Notes: generated from the letters alone by a model not told the origin. A DNA stretch of 37,779 nt from an uncultured Clostridia bacterium (GCA_934454745.1 CAKSGP010000001.1:1-37779), one strand, 5' to 3'; shown: positions 1-7,155, numbered from the stretch's first letter. Numbers and translations: made by a program.

Positions 1-76
1 GCATAATAATAACCTCCAATTTGATATTTCTATTTTATACCATCTCGGAGGTTTACACAATATCTAAAGAAGACTC
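1..76 (-). mobile_element. 5' end of an outward-facing insertion sequence (left boundary)
   Basis: Bases 1-76 are the exact reverse complement of 37703-37778. Read on the minus strand they hold a candidate -10 (TATAAAAT), a strong GGAGG ribosome site and an ATG at the window edge, so this is the first ~76 bp of an IS whose transposase runs out of the window to the left. The shared sequence stops at GAGTCTTC, which is probably the IS terminus; beyond it the two flanks differ. The family cannot be fixed from this much sequence. Confidence 0.75.
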
Positions 77-99
77 GATTGTATTGTCTATACAAAATT

Positions 100-348
100 T
101 TAATCACCGAATTTAGCTTTTATTTGTTCGTTAAGTCTCACATCAATTTTAGGAATAGGTTTCAAATCTTCCTCCTTAATGGCGATATCACCAATCGGAG
201 CTTGCTCACCTAATAAGTCAAAAAAAACATCCCAAGTTCCGTCAATTGATTCTTCTAACCAAATAACGCCCTGCATTCCTTTGTGTACTCCATATTTTGC
301 ATATTTTTCTTTTTCAACAATAACTTCGACACAATCAAGATATTTCAT
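100..348 (-). CDS. Small DUF4926-like putative immunity protein
   Basis: 82 residues. The pattern (short beta strands, GMQGVIW turn, WDVFFD, then an acidic IKEEDLKPI tail) resembles the small SH3-like DUF4926 proteins often found beside polymorphic toxins; this is pattern recognition, not a search result. The start codon lies one base past the stop of the upstream gene at 350-907, so the two are almost certainly co-translated. By position it is the natural candidate for an antitoxin or immunity partner of that gene. No signal peptide or membrane segment is visible, consistent with a cytoplasmic binding protein. After its stop only about 23 bp separate it from the IS terminus, so any further downstream gene has been lost or lies beyond the IS. 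Confidence 0.6.
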   Translation of the reverse strand: MKYLDCVEVIVEKEKYAKYGVHKGMQGVIWLEESIDGTWDVFFDLLGEQAPIGDIAIKEEDLKPIPKIDVRLNEQIKAKFGD

Positions 349-349
349 A

Positions 350-907
350 TTATTTCCCTACAAACGGTGTATTTAATTGTATTAGTCCGTTGGGATTTAC
401 CATCCAACCTGTAATAAAAGAGACGGTGCCATCACCGTTTTTTCGCGGCAACTCAACCCTAATGCTTATTCTTTGTCCATATTCATTTAATAAACCTATT
501 GTGTAATTTCCGTTTTTATACTTTTCCAAACCTTGTTTTTCAATTTCTTCTTTCAAATAAGATGAATCGCGTACAGAGTATCCCCAACTTTCCAACATTG
601 CGCTTTTACCATGTTTATAAGAGTTTTCAGGATCGAATAAATATGGATCAAACTTTTCATACGGGCATTTGCACGAACATTTTGTTAAAACATCGTTATA
701 CGGAATATCTTCTAATAGACAATGACAAAATGGATGATGCGGCCATCTGGGAGCTTTCTCCTTTAAAAACCAACATTCATGCAATTTTAGACATTCCGGA
801 CAATGATTATCGCTTAAATTGCGATGTATCCATTTTTTCCATTGCGGTGCCGTCGGTGTTTTCTCTCCCCACACTCCGGCAGAAAACAATTCATGCAAAA
901 AGCTCAT
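350..907 (-). CDS. Putative polymorphic-toxin-like protein with Cys-rich middle and DUF6883-like C-terminus
   Basis: 185 residues if the ATG at 907 is used. That start has GGAG about 10 bases upstream; the in-frame ATG at 943 has no ribosome site. The N-terminal part holds paired Cys/His motifs (CPEC, HPFCHC, CSCKCP) recalling the Cys-rich segment of MuF/minor-head-like proteins and some toxin linkers. The last ~85 residues (from KHGKSAMLESWGY through YGQRISIRVEL and GWMVNPNG) resemble C-terminal toxin domains of the DUF6883 type. There is no secretion or delivery domain, so this looks like an orphan or displaced toxin tip rather than a full effector. The immunity-like gene follows after one base. 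A 9-bp perfect inverted repeat overlaps its ribosome site. A toxic activity is inferred only. Confidence 0.55.
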   Translation of the reverse strand: MSFLHELFSAGVWGEKTPTAPQWKKWIHRNLSDNHCPECLKLHECWFLKEKAPRWPHHPFCHCLLEDIPYNDVLTKCSCKCPYEKFDPYLFDPENSYKHGKSAMLESWGYSVRDSSYLKEEIEKQGLEKYKNGNYTIGLLNEYGQRISIRVELPRKNGDGTVSFITGWMVNPNGLIQLNTPFVGK

Positions 908-911
908 TTTT

Positions 912-939
912 ATAATACTCCTTTTCTCAAGAGTATTAT
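912..939 (-). promoter_or_regulatory. Inverted repeat covering the ribosome site of the toxin-like gene
   Basis: ATAATACTC (912-920) and GAGTATTAT (931-939) are perfect 9-bp arms around a 10-nt spacer. In the minus-strand transcript the 3' arm contains part of the GGAG ribosome site of the 907 start, and a CATAAT possible -10 lies in the other arm. It could be an RNA hairpin that hides the ribosome site or a DNA operator for autoregulation. Confidence 0.5.
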
Positions 940-1194
940 GCATGAAACAAAAACGACATTCACCGACATCTTTTTGAATTGTTATAATGTTTTAAATGAG
1001 TTGATATAAATAAATTCAAATATCAAGAAGTGAATAAAGAAACAACCATATTTGAAAATGAATTTTAAGCGGCGGTAAAATTACAGCCAAAAAATAAAAA
1101 ACGGCAAGACTACGGAAAAGATTTTTCACCGATTTTGCATATAACCCCAAACTTTCACTTTGGTTTCTCTTTGACAAATAAACTCTCGCTGTTT

Positions 1195-2190
1195 TCATAG
1201 ATTATTTTTTGCCGATTTATATTTCCAATATCCGTTTATACGGTATTTTTTGAGTACTCCCGCTTCTGTCAACCCTGCCAATATTCTGTTTGCTGTTGCT
1301 GCCGACACGCCGCATAACTCCCGCACATCGGCGTTCATAATGTATTCGTGAGTCTGCAAAAACTGCTCAATCTTCTGTAAACGCACGGTTTTTTTATCCG
1401 GTTTTTCACCGCTCATATCATCGCTCATTTTAGCCGCATCAACGAGTGATGCCTTGATAGCGGAAAGCATAAATTCAATAAATGCAGTTGACTCTCCTGT
1501 GTCATTGCTTATGTTGATAGCGTTGTAGTATTCCTGCTGGCGGTCATGGATAATGGACTCAACCGGCAGCCATGCAAATGTCGGATTCCATTTTGAGAGC
1601 AACAGCGTATGCCAAAGCCGACCGACGCGGCCGTTACCGTCTGCGAATGGATGTATCAATTCAAATTCATAATGGAACACACAGCTTTTAATCAGTATAT
1701 GCAAATCGCTGTGCTTTGTCCAATCCAAAAGTTCCACAACTAAATCCGGAACATACTGCGGCAATGTACCAAGATGCACAACCTGTCCATCCTGATTTAC
1801 AACACCAACGGGTCTTGTACGAAACATACCGGACTCAACCACCAGTCCGCGCGTCATAATTCCGTGCGCCGTCAGCAAATCATCCACGGAATAAGGGTCA
1901 AGCTCGTCCAAGCGCTCGTAAATCTCATAGGCGTTTTTGACCTCGGCAATATCCTTGGGCGGAGCTAAAACATGCTTGCCGTTCAGAACGGCTGTAACCT
2001 GTTCAAGGCTTAGGGTGTTTTGCTCAATAGCAAGTGAGCCGTAAATAGTACGAATGCGGTTGGTTCGGCGCAGATTAGGATTTACGGAAAGATGATTGTG
2101 AGCAGAAAGTCTGCCTATCTGTTCGGAAATTTCCGCGACATCATCAATGATTTTATTCGTAATTTGAAAAGGAGGCTGTTTATTTTTCAT
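1195..2190 (-). CDS. Fic family protein (predicted AMP-transferase) with C-terminal winged helix
   Basis: 331 residues. Fic enzymes transfer AMP or related groups from nucleotides to hydroxyl side chains of target proteins. The active-site signature HPFADGNGRVGR is intact at about residues 180-191, with the catalytic His first. A helix near residues 52-58 reads SLAIEQN, close to the (S/T)xxxE(G/N) inhibitory motif, so the enzyme is probably self-inhibited (class II). The last ~50 residues (NADVRELCGVSAATANRILAG) look like a winged-helix DNA-binding domain, a common Fic arrangement that suggests autoregulation. Start: the ATG at 2190 has GAGG five bases upstream; the in-frame ATG at 2223 lies inside the promoter -10 and cannot be used. 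It is a single-gene unit with its own promoter. The target is unknown. Confidence 0.9.
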   Translation of the reverse strand: MKNKQPPFQITNKIIDDVAEISEQIGRLSAHNHLSVNPNLRRTNRIRTIYGSLAIEQNTLSLEQVTAVLNGKHVLAPPKDIAEVKNAYEIYERLDELDPYSVDDLLTAHGIMTRGLVVESGMFRTRPVGVVNQDGQVVHLGTLPQYVPDLVVELLDWTKHSDLHILIKSCVFHYEFELIHPFADGNGRVGRLWHTLLLSKWNPTFAWLPVESIIHDRQQEYYNAINISNDTGESTAFIEFMLSAIKASLVDAAKMSDDMSGEKPDKKTVRLQKIEQFLQTHEYIMNADVRELCGVSAATANRILAGLTEAGVLKKYRINGYWKYKSAKNNL

Positions 2191-2221
2191 GTTTACCTCG
2201 CAGTATTGTTTTATTATCTGC

Positions 2222-2250
2222 ATTATACCATATTTTTAAAAGAATTTCCA
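2222..2250 (-). promoter_or_regulatory. Sigma-A type promoter of the Fic gene
   Basis: On the minus strand TGGAAA (2245-2250), a 17-bp spacer and TATAAT (2222-2227) with an upstream TG (extended -10) sit about 25-30 bp before the ATG at 2190. The position also rules out the upstream ATG at 2223, which overlaps the -10. Confidence 0.7.
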
Positions 2251-2445
2251 CCGCATACTAAAATTATTTTGATACTCCCCCCATCTTCCTCAAACTTAAA
2301 AGATGAATACAAATAGACCATGGGGTTCAAAAAGGTTTTTTAAGTAATTCAACTTATGAATTTCGTGCATTTTCTGTTTTGAGTTCGAACGGTAAAAAGA
2401 AAATGTGGCATCGAAAAGTTGCATAAACGCTGGATTTTATAATAA

Positions 2446-2496
2446 AAAACACCATTGCTGTCCAACCACAATGGGTTCAGATTTCAATGGTGTTTT
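2446..2496 (-). terminator. Candidate compound rho-independent terminator ending the minus-strand locus
   Basis: Perfect 12-bp arms AAAACACCATTG (2446-2457) and CAATGGTGTTTT (2485-2496) flank a 27-nt loop that can itself pair AACC/GGTT. On the minus strand the stem is followed by TTTTTTATT, so it fits a terminator for transcription arriving from the EamA pseudogene; the other strand has a shorter T run. The rest of the gap 2251-2580 shows no convincing gene: the longest open frame (2405-2608) has no recognisable protein content. Confidence 0.6.
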
Positions 2497-2580
2497 CACT
2501 TTATTCTGTGAACCAAAAAGAGAAATTTTTTCCTTAATGGCAACCTTTATATGTTCCACACTTTTATTTCGTGTTTCAAG

Positions 2581-2620
2581 ATATCGTCAGGATGGCATAT
2601 TATGCTAATACCGTATACAT
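2581..2620 (-). pseudogene. Remnant of the start of a PIG-L deacetylase gene
   Basis: The ATG at 2620, its ribosome site and about 13 codons match the start of the intact gene at 7183-7890 (MYTVLA). A one-base deletion then puts a TAA after the sixth codon, and homology ends at 2581. It is a passive part of the duplicated block and cannot encode an enzyme. Confidence 0.85.
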
Positions 2621-2633
2621 ATCAGAGTCTCTC

Positions 2634-3511
2634 CTAATCATTTTCTTTGGTCTTGCTTAGAATAAATACCGCAAATAAAATCAGTATTATTCCGCAAACA
2701 TTAAGCACACTTAAATTTTCATTAAAAAATACTACGCTGAAAACGGTCGCAGACATCGGCTCTATTATTCCGAGAGAAGACGCTACACCGGCAGGTAATT
2801 CTTTTAAACCGAGAGTTTGTAGGAAATACGGTAAAACAGTTGGAAAAATCCCCAGACCTATAATGAGTAAAACTATTACCGGAGGATTTTGTAAAGTCAA
2901 TTTTGCCATATTGGGAATGTCTGCACAAATAAGAGCTAATATACACATTGTAATAAAGCAATATAATGTGATTGTAAGCGGGTTATAGTTATATTTCATT
3001 GCGATTTTTGTTATAATATTATAAAAAGCATATGCAACACCCGAAAGTAATCCTATAATAAGCCCTGCCGTATTAAACTTAAATCCGCCTATAACTCCGG
3101 ATACCAAGCAGCAGCCCAAAATAACCGAAATTACTGATATTGCCTTAATTTTTGTGAATTTTTCTTTTAAAAAAATTACTGAATAAAACATTACTATAAT
3201 AGGAGAAGTATACGTAAGCACAGACGCCGTAGAAGCCGATGTTTTTTCCATTGAAATTAAATAAAACGATGATGTAAAATATATGCCAATGCCGCAACAA
3301 ACCGCAAGCAAAATGCCTTTTAAATCTGTTTTATAAAGCTTTTTGTCATAAAAGAATACTGCGATTGCCATAACGACTGCCGCCACAGTACTTCCCATTG
3401 CAGTCATTTGCAATGGTGAAAAACCATACGGTGATAATAAATTTGCAAAAATGCAGGATGTTCCTAAAAAAATTCCAGCTAAAACGACACAGAAGAATGC
3501 CTTTTTTTCAT
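2634..3511 (-). pseudogene. EamA/DMT family exporter, frameshifted second copy
   Basis: Intact EamA genes encode about 290 residues with ten membrane helices in two EamA repeats and export small metabolites. This copy matches the intact one at 7904-8782 over its whole length, but the A-run after the ATG at 3511 is one base shorter. The true start therefore enters the wrong frame (MKKRHSS instead of MKKNAFF). The remaining frame is open only from about 3413, losing the first ~33 residues and hence the first helix. The last ~70 residues are essentially identical to the intact copy, while the middle carries many substitutions. A weak internal start could make a truncated protein, but loss of function is more likely. 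A homopolymer sequencing error is possible and would restore the gene. Confidence 0.8.
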
Positions 3512-3558
3512 AAGTATCAACCTAACCTAAGATTCCGTATTGTAAACTTAAATGAAAG

Positions 3559-3588
3559 TTGAGAACCTCTCATCCCTTTTGGTATAAT
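3559..3588 (+). promoter_or_regulatory. Promoter of the IS remnant
   Basis: TTGAGA (3559-3564), 18 bp, TATAAT (3583-3588), about 50 bp before the transposase ATG at 3642. It points rightward, against the large minus-strand operon, and could make an antisense RNA into the kinase and NagB-like genes. Confidence 0.55.
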
Positions 3589-3641
3589 GGTTTCACTACA
3601 AAACACATCTACTCCCAAAAGAAGGAAAGAAAGGTTCTCTG

Positions 3642-3835
3642 ATGCAATCATATCACATTAGATACCAGAAATGCAACAACAATCATTCATTTTATCGTTA
3701 CGGCAAAGATTCAAATGGTTATCAAAAGTATCTCTGCCGAAACCGCTGTCATAAATTTGCACCCAAACGACCGAGGCCGGAGGGGCAAATTGTCGGCAGA
3801 AACTTCCGCCGTACCTATAATTATAGGGAACGCAT
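3642..3835 (+). pseudogene. Truncated IS transposase, N-terminal zinc-ribbon fragment
   Basis: The start reads MQSYHIRYQKCNNNHSF, then YRYGKDSNGYQKYLCRNRC and KFAPKRP. This is the N-terminal zinc-ribbon style typical of several DDE transposases, where two Cys pairs bind zinc and a GYQKY.C segment is conserved. One expected Cys (normally CPKC) reads YQKC here, and the second pair is disturbed (CRNRC), signs of decay. No DDE catalytic region follows: after about residue 60 the frame runs antisense through the kinase fragment and has no meaning. The open frame continues to 4103 only by chance. It is non-functional. Confidence 0.6.
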
Positions 3836-4030
3836 TTCTTCGGCGGCAGCCATAACGTCTAAATCAGGGCATAACCTTTTAAGGTCTATGGCAACATTCG
3901 GCACACAGCCCCCGACGGCTCTTGATACCTTACAAATCCGGGTAAGTTCTCCCTCTTTCGGATACTTTGATACCGTATTTATAACATCTGCAAGTATACT
4001 GCCCGCAACCGCAATACCTTCATTTTTCAT
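3821..4030 (-). pseudogene. Truncated PfkB-family sugar kinase (N-terminal fragment)
   Basis: The ATG at 4030 overlaps the TGA of the NagB-like gene by one base (TGATG), classical operon coupling. The product begins MKNEGIAVAGSILADVIN and contains AVGGCVPNVAIDLKRL, the substrate-binding N-terminus of ribokinase/PfkB kinases with the conserved GG-x-x-x-N-x-A motif. Family members are about 300-340 residues; here recognisable sequence ends near residue 59 and the frame stops at residue 69, at the IS remnant. The ATP-binding and catalytic GAGD region is missing and is not seen elsewhere in the window. The gene was the last of the operon and has been destroyed, so the pathway must use another kinase or is impaired. 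Confidence 0.8.
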
Positions 4031-4965
4031 CAGTTGCACTCCGCAGTTAAAGGACCTGCAAGTTCTTTTAAGTAAAAGAGCCTGCCCGGTAATGTCGGAA
4101 TAAAGGTTGAGGTGATATGCATATCCGGTCCGTAATGGAGCGTTGTTAAAAAGCTCATTCCCTGCCAGCCCATTCCTCTGCCTAATGCACCGTCGGCACC
4201 GCCGATTGCGTAATCCGCCTGCAAAAACAAAGCGGGTCCTATTGTATTGGCACGACATGGCACAAGCGTTGTTCTGCTTTTAAAGCTTGTAATGGCGTTC
4301 TGCTCAATGGTGAGCGGGTGCAGCTTTGCACCAAGGCGGTAAGGAGCTTTTTTCCACTCGTCCTCATTTTTGTAATCCGCGGCAAAATGCGGCTCCCAAA
4401 AAGCAATATGGCACATACGCCCGATTCCGTAAACCAAAACAAGCTTTGCGCCCTCTGCCTTTAATGCCGCAATTTTCTCAGGGTATGTAGGAAGATTTGT
4501 TTTTGTTGCGAAATTGCGCTGATTTTCCGGCACGGTGCTGTTAAGCTTACCGAAAAACGCTTCCTTCATACTGTATTCAAAAGACGCCGGATTATCGCTT
4601 GAAAGGGTGTTTCCCTCACCGTCAGCCCATTCGTCCATATTGAAGGTGGTAACATGACCGCACGGTATTTTCCATTCATTAAGGAAATACGCCGCCCATT
4701 TATACATTCCCATAGGTCCTACGGGCAGTATAATTGCAAGCTTTCTGCCCTGTTCATATGTTTCCTTAACCTGCATAGCTATTTCGTGCCCCATAAACGT
4801 ATCAAAGTCGTTAATGCACGTACACTCGGTCGGGCTGAATTTTTCATTCCAGAACTTTTCGCGTTCAACACCCTTTTCGCAGCAGGCGTCAATCTTAGCC
4901 ATATCCCAGCCTGCGGGATAAAATCCCTCAAGTAAAGAACCCTTAACCGTGCTCATAAAATCCAT
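4030..4965 (-). CDS. NagB-like sugar isomerase/deaminase family protein with altered active site
   Basis: 311 residues, NagB/RpiA/6-phosphogluconolactonase fold. Glucosamine-6-phosphate deaminases convert the amino sugar phosphate to fructose-6-phosphate and ammonia. Visible family motifs: LPVGPMGMYKW, TFNMDEW (the enolising Asp, about residue 111), and GIGRMCHIAFWEP, which replaces the NagB consensus GxGxDGHIAFNEP. The catalytic His (about 186) and the following Glu are kept, but the Asp two residues before the His is Met here and the next Gly is Cys, so the activity or substrate may differ. It is also longer than NagB (about 240-270). The start at 4965 has AAAGGAG ten bases upstream; the TTG at 4974 is too close to that site. 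The downstream kinase fragment overlaps its stop. Confidence 0.8.
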   Translation of the reverse strand: MDFMSTVKGSLLEGFYPAGWDMAKIDACCEKGVEREKFWNEKFSPTECTCINDFDTFMGHEIAMQVKETYEQGRKLAIILPVGPMGMYKWAAYFLNEWKIPCGHVTTFNMDEWADGEGNTLSSDNPASFEYSMKEAFFGKLNSTVPENQRNFATKTNLPTYPEKIAALKAEGAKLVLVYGIGRMCHIAFWEPHFAADYKNEDEWKKAPYRLGAKLHPLTIEQNAITSFKSRTTLVPCRANTIGPALFLQADYAIGGADGALGRGMGWQGMSFLTTLHYGPDMHITSTFIPTLPGRLFYLKELAGPLTAECN

Positions 4966-4987
4966 AATTAACAATCTCCTTTAAATT

Positions 4988-5710
4988 TTAAGGCAAAAGC
5001 CTTTTTGTTGTACATTTTAAATAAACATTGCATTGGCGAAATCCTTCCGCGTATTCCGCTCCGCACTGATAGCCCCTGTATCTTGAACAGGTTTTAACCA
5101 TATCCGCAAAGTCTATACCGTAGTGCTTGCGCATCCAAACCAACTGGCTTTCGTGACATTCAAGCATTTTTATTTTCAAATTTATTTCTTCGGTGATGTC
5201 AACAAATTCAGTAGGATTAAAACCAACACCCGCAAGTGTATCCATATAATATATAGGCACTAATTTTGCTGGTGGATCATTTCTGTTACTGTAATATTTT
5301 GAATAATAATAATTAGGCAACGTAGCAGCAAACGACGCATCAAACACGAGCCTTGAAACTGCGGTATGGTCAGGCATATAATCCTTTGGATTATGTGTAA
5401 TTATAAGATCAGGCTGCGCATATCTTATTATATCAACTATCTTATCTCGTGCCCTCTTGTTACCGTCATAAATATCAAAGTCATTAAATTCAGCGGATAT
5501 AACCTCTATTCCCGCCAAACTACCGGCTTTTTTAACCTCATTCTCACGTATTTCGGTTAATTCATCCCGCGAGGTCGCACCATGCCCTAAATTTCCGTTT
5601 GACACATGACATACAATAACTTTATCGCCGCGTTTAACACATTTTGCCAATGTTCCGGAACACGCAATTTCAATATCGCCGGGATGGCATCCAATTGCTA
5701 ATATATTCAT
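4988..5710 (-). CDS. PIG-L/LmbE family protein with substituted catalytic Asp (HPGD)
   Basis: 240 residues. PIG-L family zinc enzymes remove N-acetyl groups from GlcNAc-containing substrates. The N-terminal metal motif, normally HPDD, is HPGD (His9, Gly11, Asp12). The zinc ligands His9 and Asp12 remain, as does the distal His115 in MPDHTAVS, but the first Asp, the general base in characterised members such as MshB, is Gly. The protein may be inactive, slower, or use another base. It is a paralogue of the intact protein at 7183-7890: both end in a similar GYQCG.E.AE.F...C block followed by TKRLLP. Ribosome site AAGGAG precedes the ATG. It sits between the cupin and the NagB-like gene. Confidence 0.85.
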   Translation of the reverse strand: MNILAIGCHPGDIEIACSGTLAKCVKRGDKVIVCHVSNGNLGHGATSRDELTEIRENEVKKAGSLAGIEVISAEFNDFDIYDGNKRARDKIVDIIRYAQPDLIITHNPKDYMPDHTAVSRLVFDASFAATLPNYYYSKYYSNRNDPPAKLVPIYYMDTLAGVGFNPTEFVDITEEINLKIKMLECHESQLVWMRKHYGIDFADMVKTCSRYRGYQCGAEYAEGFRQCNVYLKCTTKRLLP

Positions 5711-5764
5711 AACCTTACGCTCCTTTTGTTTTACATAGTTACACTAAAGTTATCTACCATAATC

Positions 5765-6094
5765 TCAGGCAATATAAATCGTAAGAGCCATAAATTCCAA
5801 AGAGACATCACCCATTTGAGCAATCGCATGACCCCCATTAGGTTGCATAGTACAAACATCACCCGCCTTTATTTTTTGTTGTGTTTTGTCACTGTTTGTA
5901 AAAACACCTGTACCCGAAAGGATGTAGTAATATTCTATCTCGTTTGTGTGAATATGCCATTTTACACTTCCACCCTTTTCAAGACGTACGTGTGCATACA
6001 TACTTCCCTTACCGAAAAACTCCTCATCGTTTATAATAGAGTTTATTTCAGCCCCATCTATTATCTTTGGTGCATAAGTGCTCCTTACCGACAT
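5765..6094 (-). CDS. Single-domain cupin protein
   Basis: 109 residues, one beta-barrel. The first cupin motif is clear: GGSVKWHIHTNEIEYYYILSG, with metal-binding His47, His49 and a Glu at 52 or 54; the second motif supplies His89 (PNGGHA). Small cupins of this type act as sugar-phosphate isomerases or epimerases, dioxygenases, or ligand sensors; the sequence does not decide. Its ribosome site (AGGGGG) overlaps the stop of the upstream oxidoreductase gene, so translation is coupled. Its place between a dehydrogenase and a deacetylase suggests action on the same sugar intermediate. No signal peptide, so it is cytoplasmic. Confidence 0.85.
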   Translation of the reverse strand: MSVRSTYAPKIIDGAEINSIINDEEFFGKGSMYAHVRLEKGGSVKWHIHTNEIEYYYILSGTGVFTNSDKTQQKIKAGDVCTMQPNGGHAIAQMGDVSLEFMALTIYIA

Positions 6095-6105
6095 GGCTAC
6101 GCCCC

Positions 6106-7155
6106 CTAATCGTTTATTGCTATTGCAGACAATGTTTCAGATGATTTATATGCCGCTTCTACAACCCGCTGGGCATGTGCGGCACTTTTCATGGGAACCT
6201 CTACAGCGCAACCATTTAGAATTGAATTTGAAAAAGATGATATCTCCTTTTCGTAAAGATTACCGTTTTCAGGGCTATATTCTATTTTTTCAAGCGAGAT
6301 CCTTTTTTGAGCAGCATCATATTCACTTTGATTCGAGAATACGCATTTAAGTAAACCTATTTCCTCTTGACCTATAGTACCCTCTGCAATAAGACTGCCT
6401 TTTGTTCCGAATACTTCAAGTCTGCACGGGCAAGCATTATCGGGAATATTAAAATTGACATCCACATATGCTGTTGCGCCGTTGGACAATTTAAGAATAG
6501 TATTAGCGGAATCCTCAACATCATAAGAAAATGTTTTCGTTTCGCAAAGTGCGAATACCTGTGTGCAAACCGAATTTGTCAAATACTCCAATAGGTCTAT
6601 ACAGTGTATTCCCATATCAATAAGAGCCCCGCCGCCAGCCTTTGCCTTTTTCCCACTCCATCCGCCATCATTACCGGGATACCAACAATTCATTTGAGCT
6701 CTGCATGACACAATATCGCCTATCTTGCCGTCCTTTATAAACTGCTTTATTTTTCTATGTAAAGAATGATATCTCATCATAAAACCGGTTGCGGCAAAAA
6801 CATCGCGGCTATAACAGAACTGTGTTATCTCCTCCGAATCCTTTGAAGTAAGACAAAGCGGTTTTTCACAAAGAATGTGTTTGCCGGCCTTTGCCGCAGC
6901 TAACACCTGTTCTTTATGAAATATCACCGGAGAGGCGATATAAACTGCTTGAACATTCTTATCCGCAAGTAATTCCTCTACAGATGTATAATAAGCATTA
7001 ACACGGTATTTTTCAGCCAATGCTTTTGCTCTTTGTTTGTCTACCTCCATCAATGCCGCAGGATAAGCATTTTTGCACAGCATCATTCCAGGAAGAGTTC
7101 TTCTGTCTGCTATTCCGCCGGCGCCGATAATTCCCCAAGCTACTTTATTATCCAT
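6106..7155 (-). CDS. Gfo/Idh/MocA family NAD(P)-dependent oxidoreductase
   Basis: 349 residues, the usual length. The N-terminal Rossmann fold shows GIIGAGGIADRR; the family EKP motif (CEKPL, residues 97-99) carries the catalytic/cofactor Lys. The C-terminal substrate domain includes GGALIDMGIHCIDLLEYL, with the conserved Asp and His of the active site. Such enzymes oxidise or reduce a hydroxyl of sugars, inositols or uronic acid derivatives. Ribosome site AAGGAG precedes the ATG by a few bases; the stop abuts the cupin gene and a PIG-L gene lies just upstream. The context suggests keto-sugar formation from an imported or deacetylated sugar; the substrate is unknown. Confidence 0.92.
   Translation of the reverse strand: MDNKVAWGIIGAGGIADRRTLPGMMLCKNAYPAALMEVDKQRAKALAEKYRVNAYYTSVEELLADKNVQAVYIASPVIFHKEQVLAAAKAGKHILCEKPLCLTSKDSEEITQFCYSRDVFAATGFMMRYHSLHRKIKQFIKDGKIGDIVSCRAQMNCWYPGNDGGWSGKKAKAGGGALIDMGIHCIDLLEYLTNSVCTQVFALCETKTFSYDVEDSANTILKLSNGATAYVDVNFNIPDNACPCRLEVFGTKGSLIAEGTIGQEEIGLLKCVFSNQSEYDAAQKRISLEKIEYSPENGNLYEKEISSFSNSILNGCAVEVPMKSAAHAQRVVEAAYKSSETLSAIAIND

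Larger units (their letters stand above)
2581..3511 (-). repeat. Diverged duplicate (copy A) of 7850-8782
   Basis: This block aligns end to end with 7850-8782. It carries the first codons of a PIG-L gene plus a whole EamA gene. Copy A is two bases shorter because of two single-base deletions, one in each gene. Homology starts at ATATCGTC on both sides and ends at the EamA start codon. The flanks are unrelated, so a segment was copied rather than a whole operon. Confidence 0.9.
3539..3845 (+). mobile_element. Remnant of an insertion sequence (left end plus transposase N-terminus)
   Basis: The remnant contains a terminal region starting about TGTAAACTT, a promoter, a ribosome site and the first ~50 codons of a transposase, then stops abruptly against a truncated kinase gene. 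Arms GAGAACCT (3561-3568) and AGGTTCTC (3632-3639) form an inverted repeat whose 3' arm overlaps the transposase start region, a layout that in several IS families blocks translation from read-through RNA. A perfect 14-bp palindrome CCTATAATTATAGG lies at 3814-3827 near the right junction. The exact right boundary (3780-3855) is uncertain, as is the IS family. Confidence 0.65.

Noticed and set aside
1016..1198. 60-codon minus-strand frame whose ATG overlaps the Fic stop (ATGA)
   Set aside because: No ribosome site and no recognisable family; the hydrophobic end looks like chance reading of AT-rich DNA.
2446..2496. Single-unit CRISPR-like or IS-end palindrome
   Set aside because: No further repeats at regular spacing; the trailing T run on the minus strand fits a terminator better.
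2405..2608. 67-codon plus-strand frame
   Set aside because: It runs through the terminator hairpin and into the duplicated block in a non-coding frame, and has no convincing ribosome site.
3814..3827. Palindrome CCTATAATTATAGG as an operator
   Set aside because: It lies at the IS/kinase junction within decayed sequence and has no gene to control; most likely chance or an IS feature.
3821..4258. Long minus-strand frame across the kinase fragment and the NagB-like gene end
   Set aside because: Only the part from the ATG at 4030 resembles a protein (PfkB); the upstream part is a shadow of the NagB-like gene in another frame.
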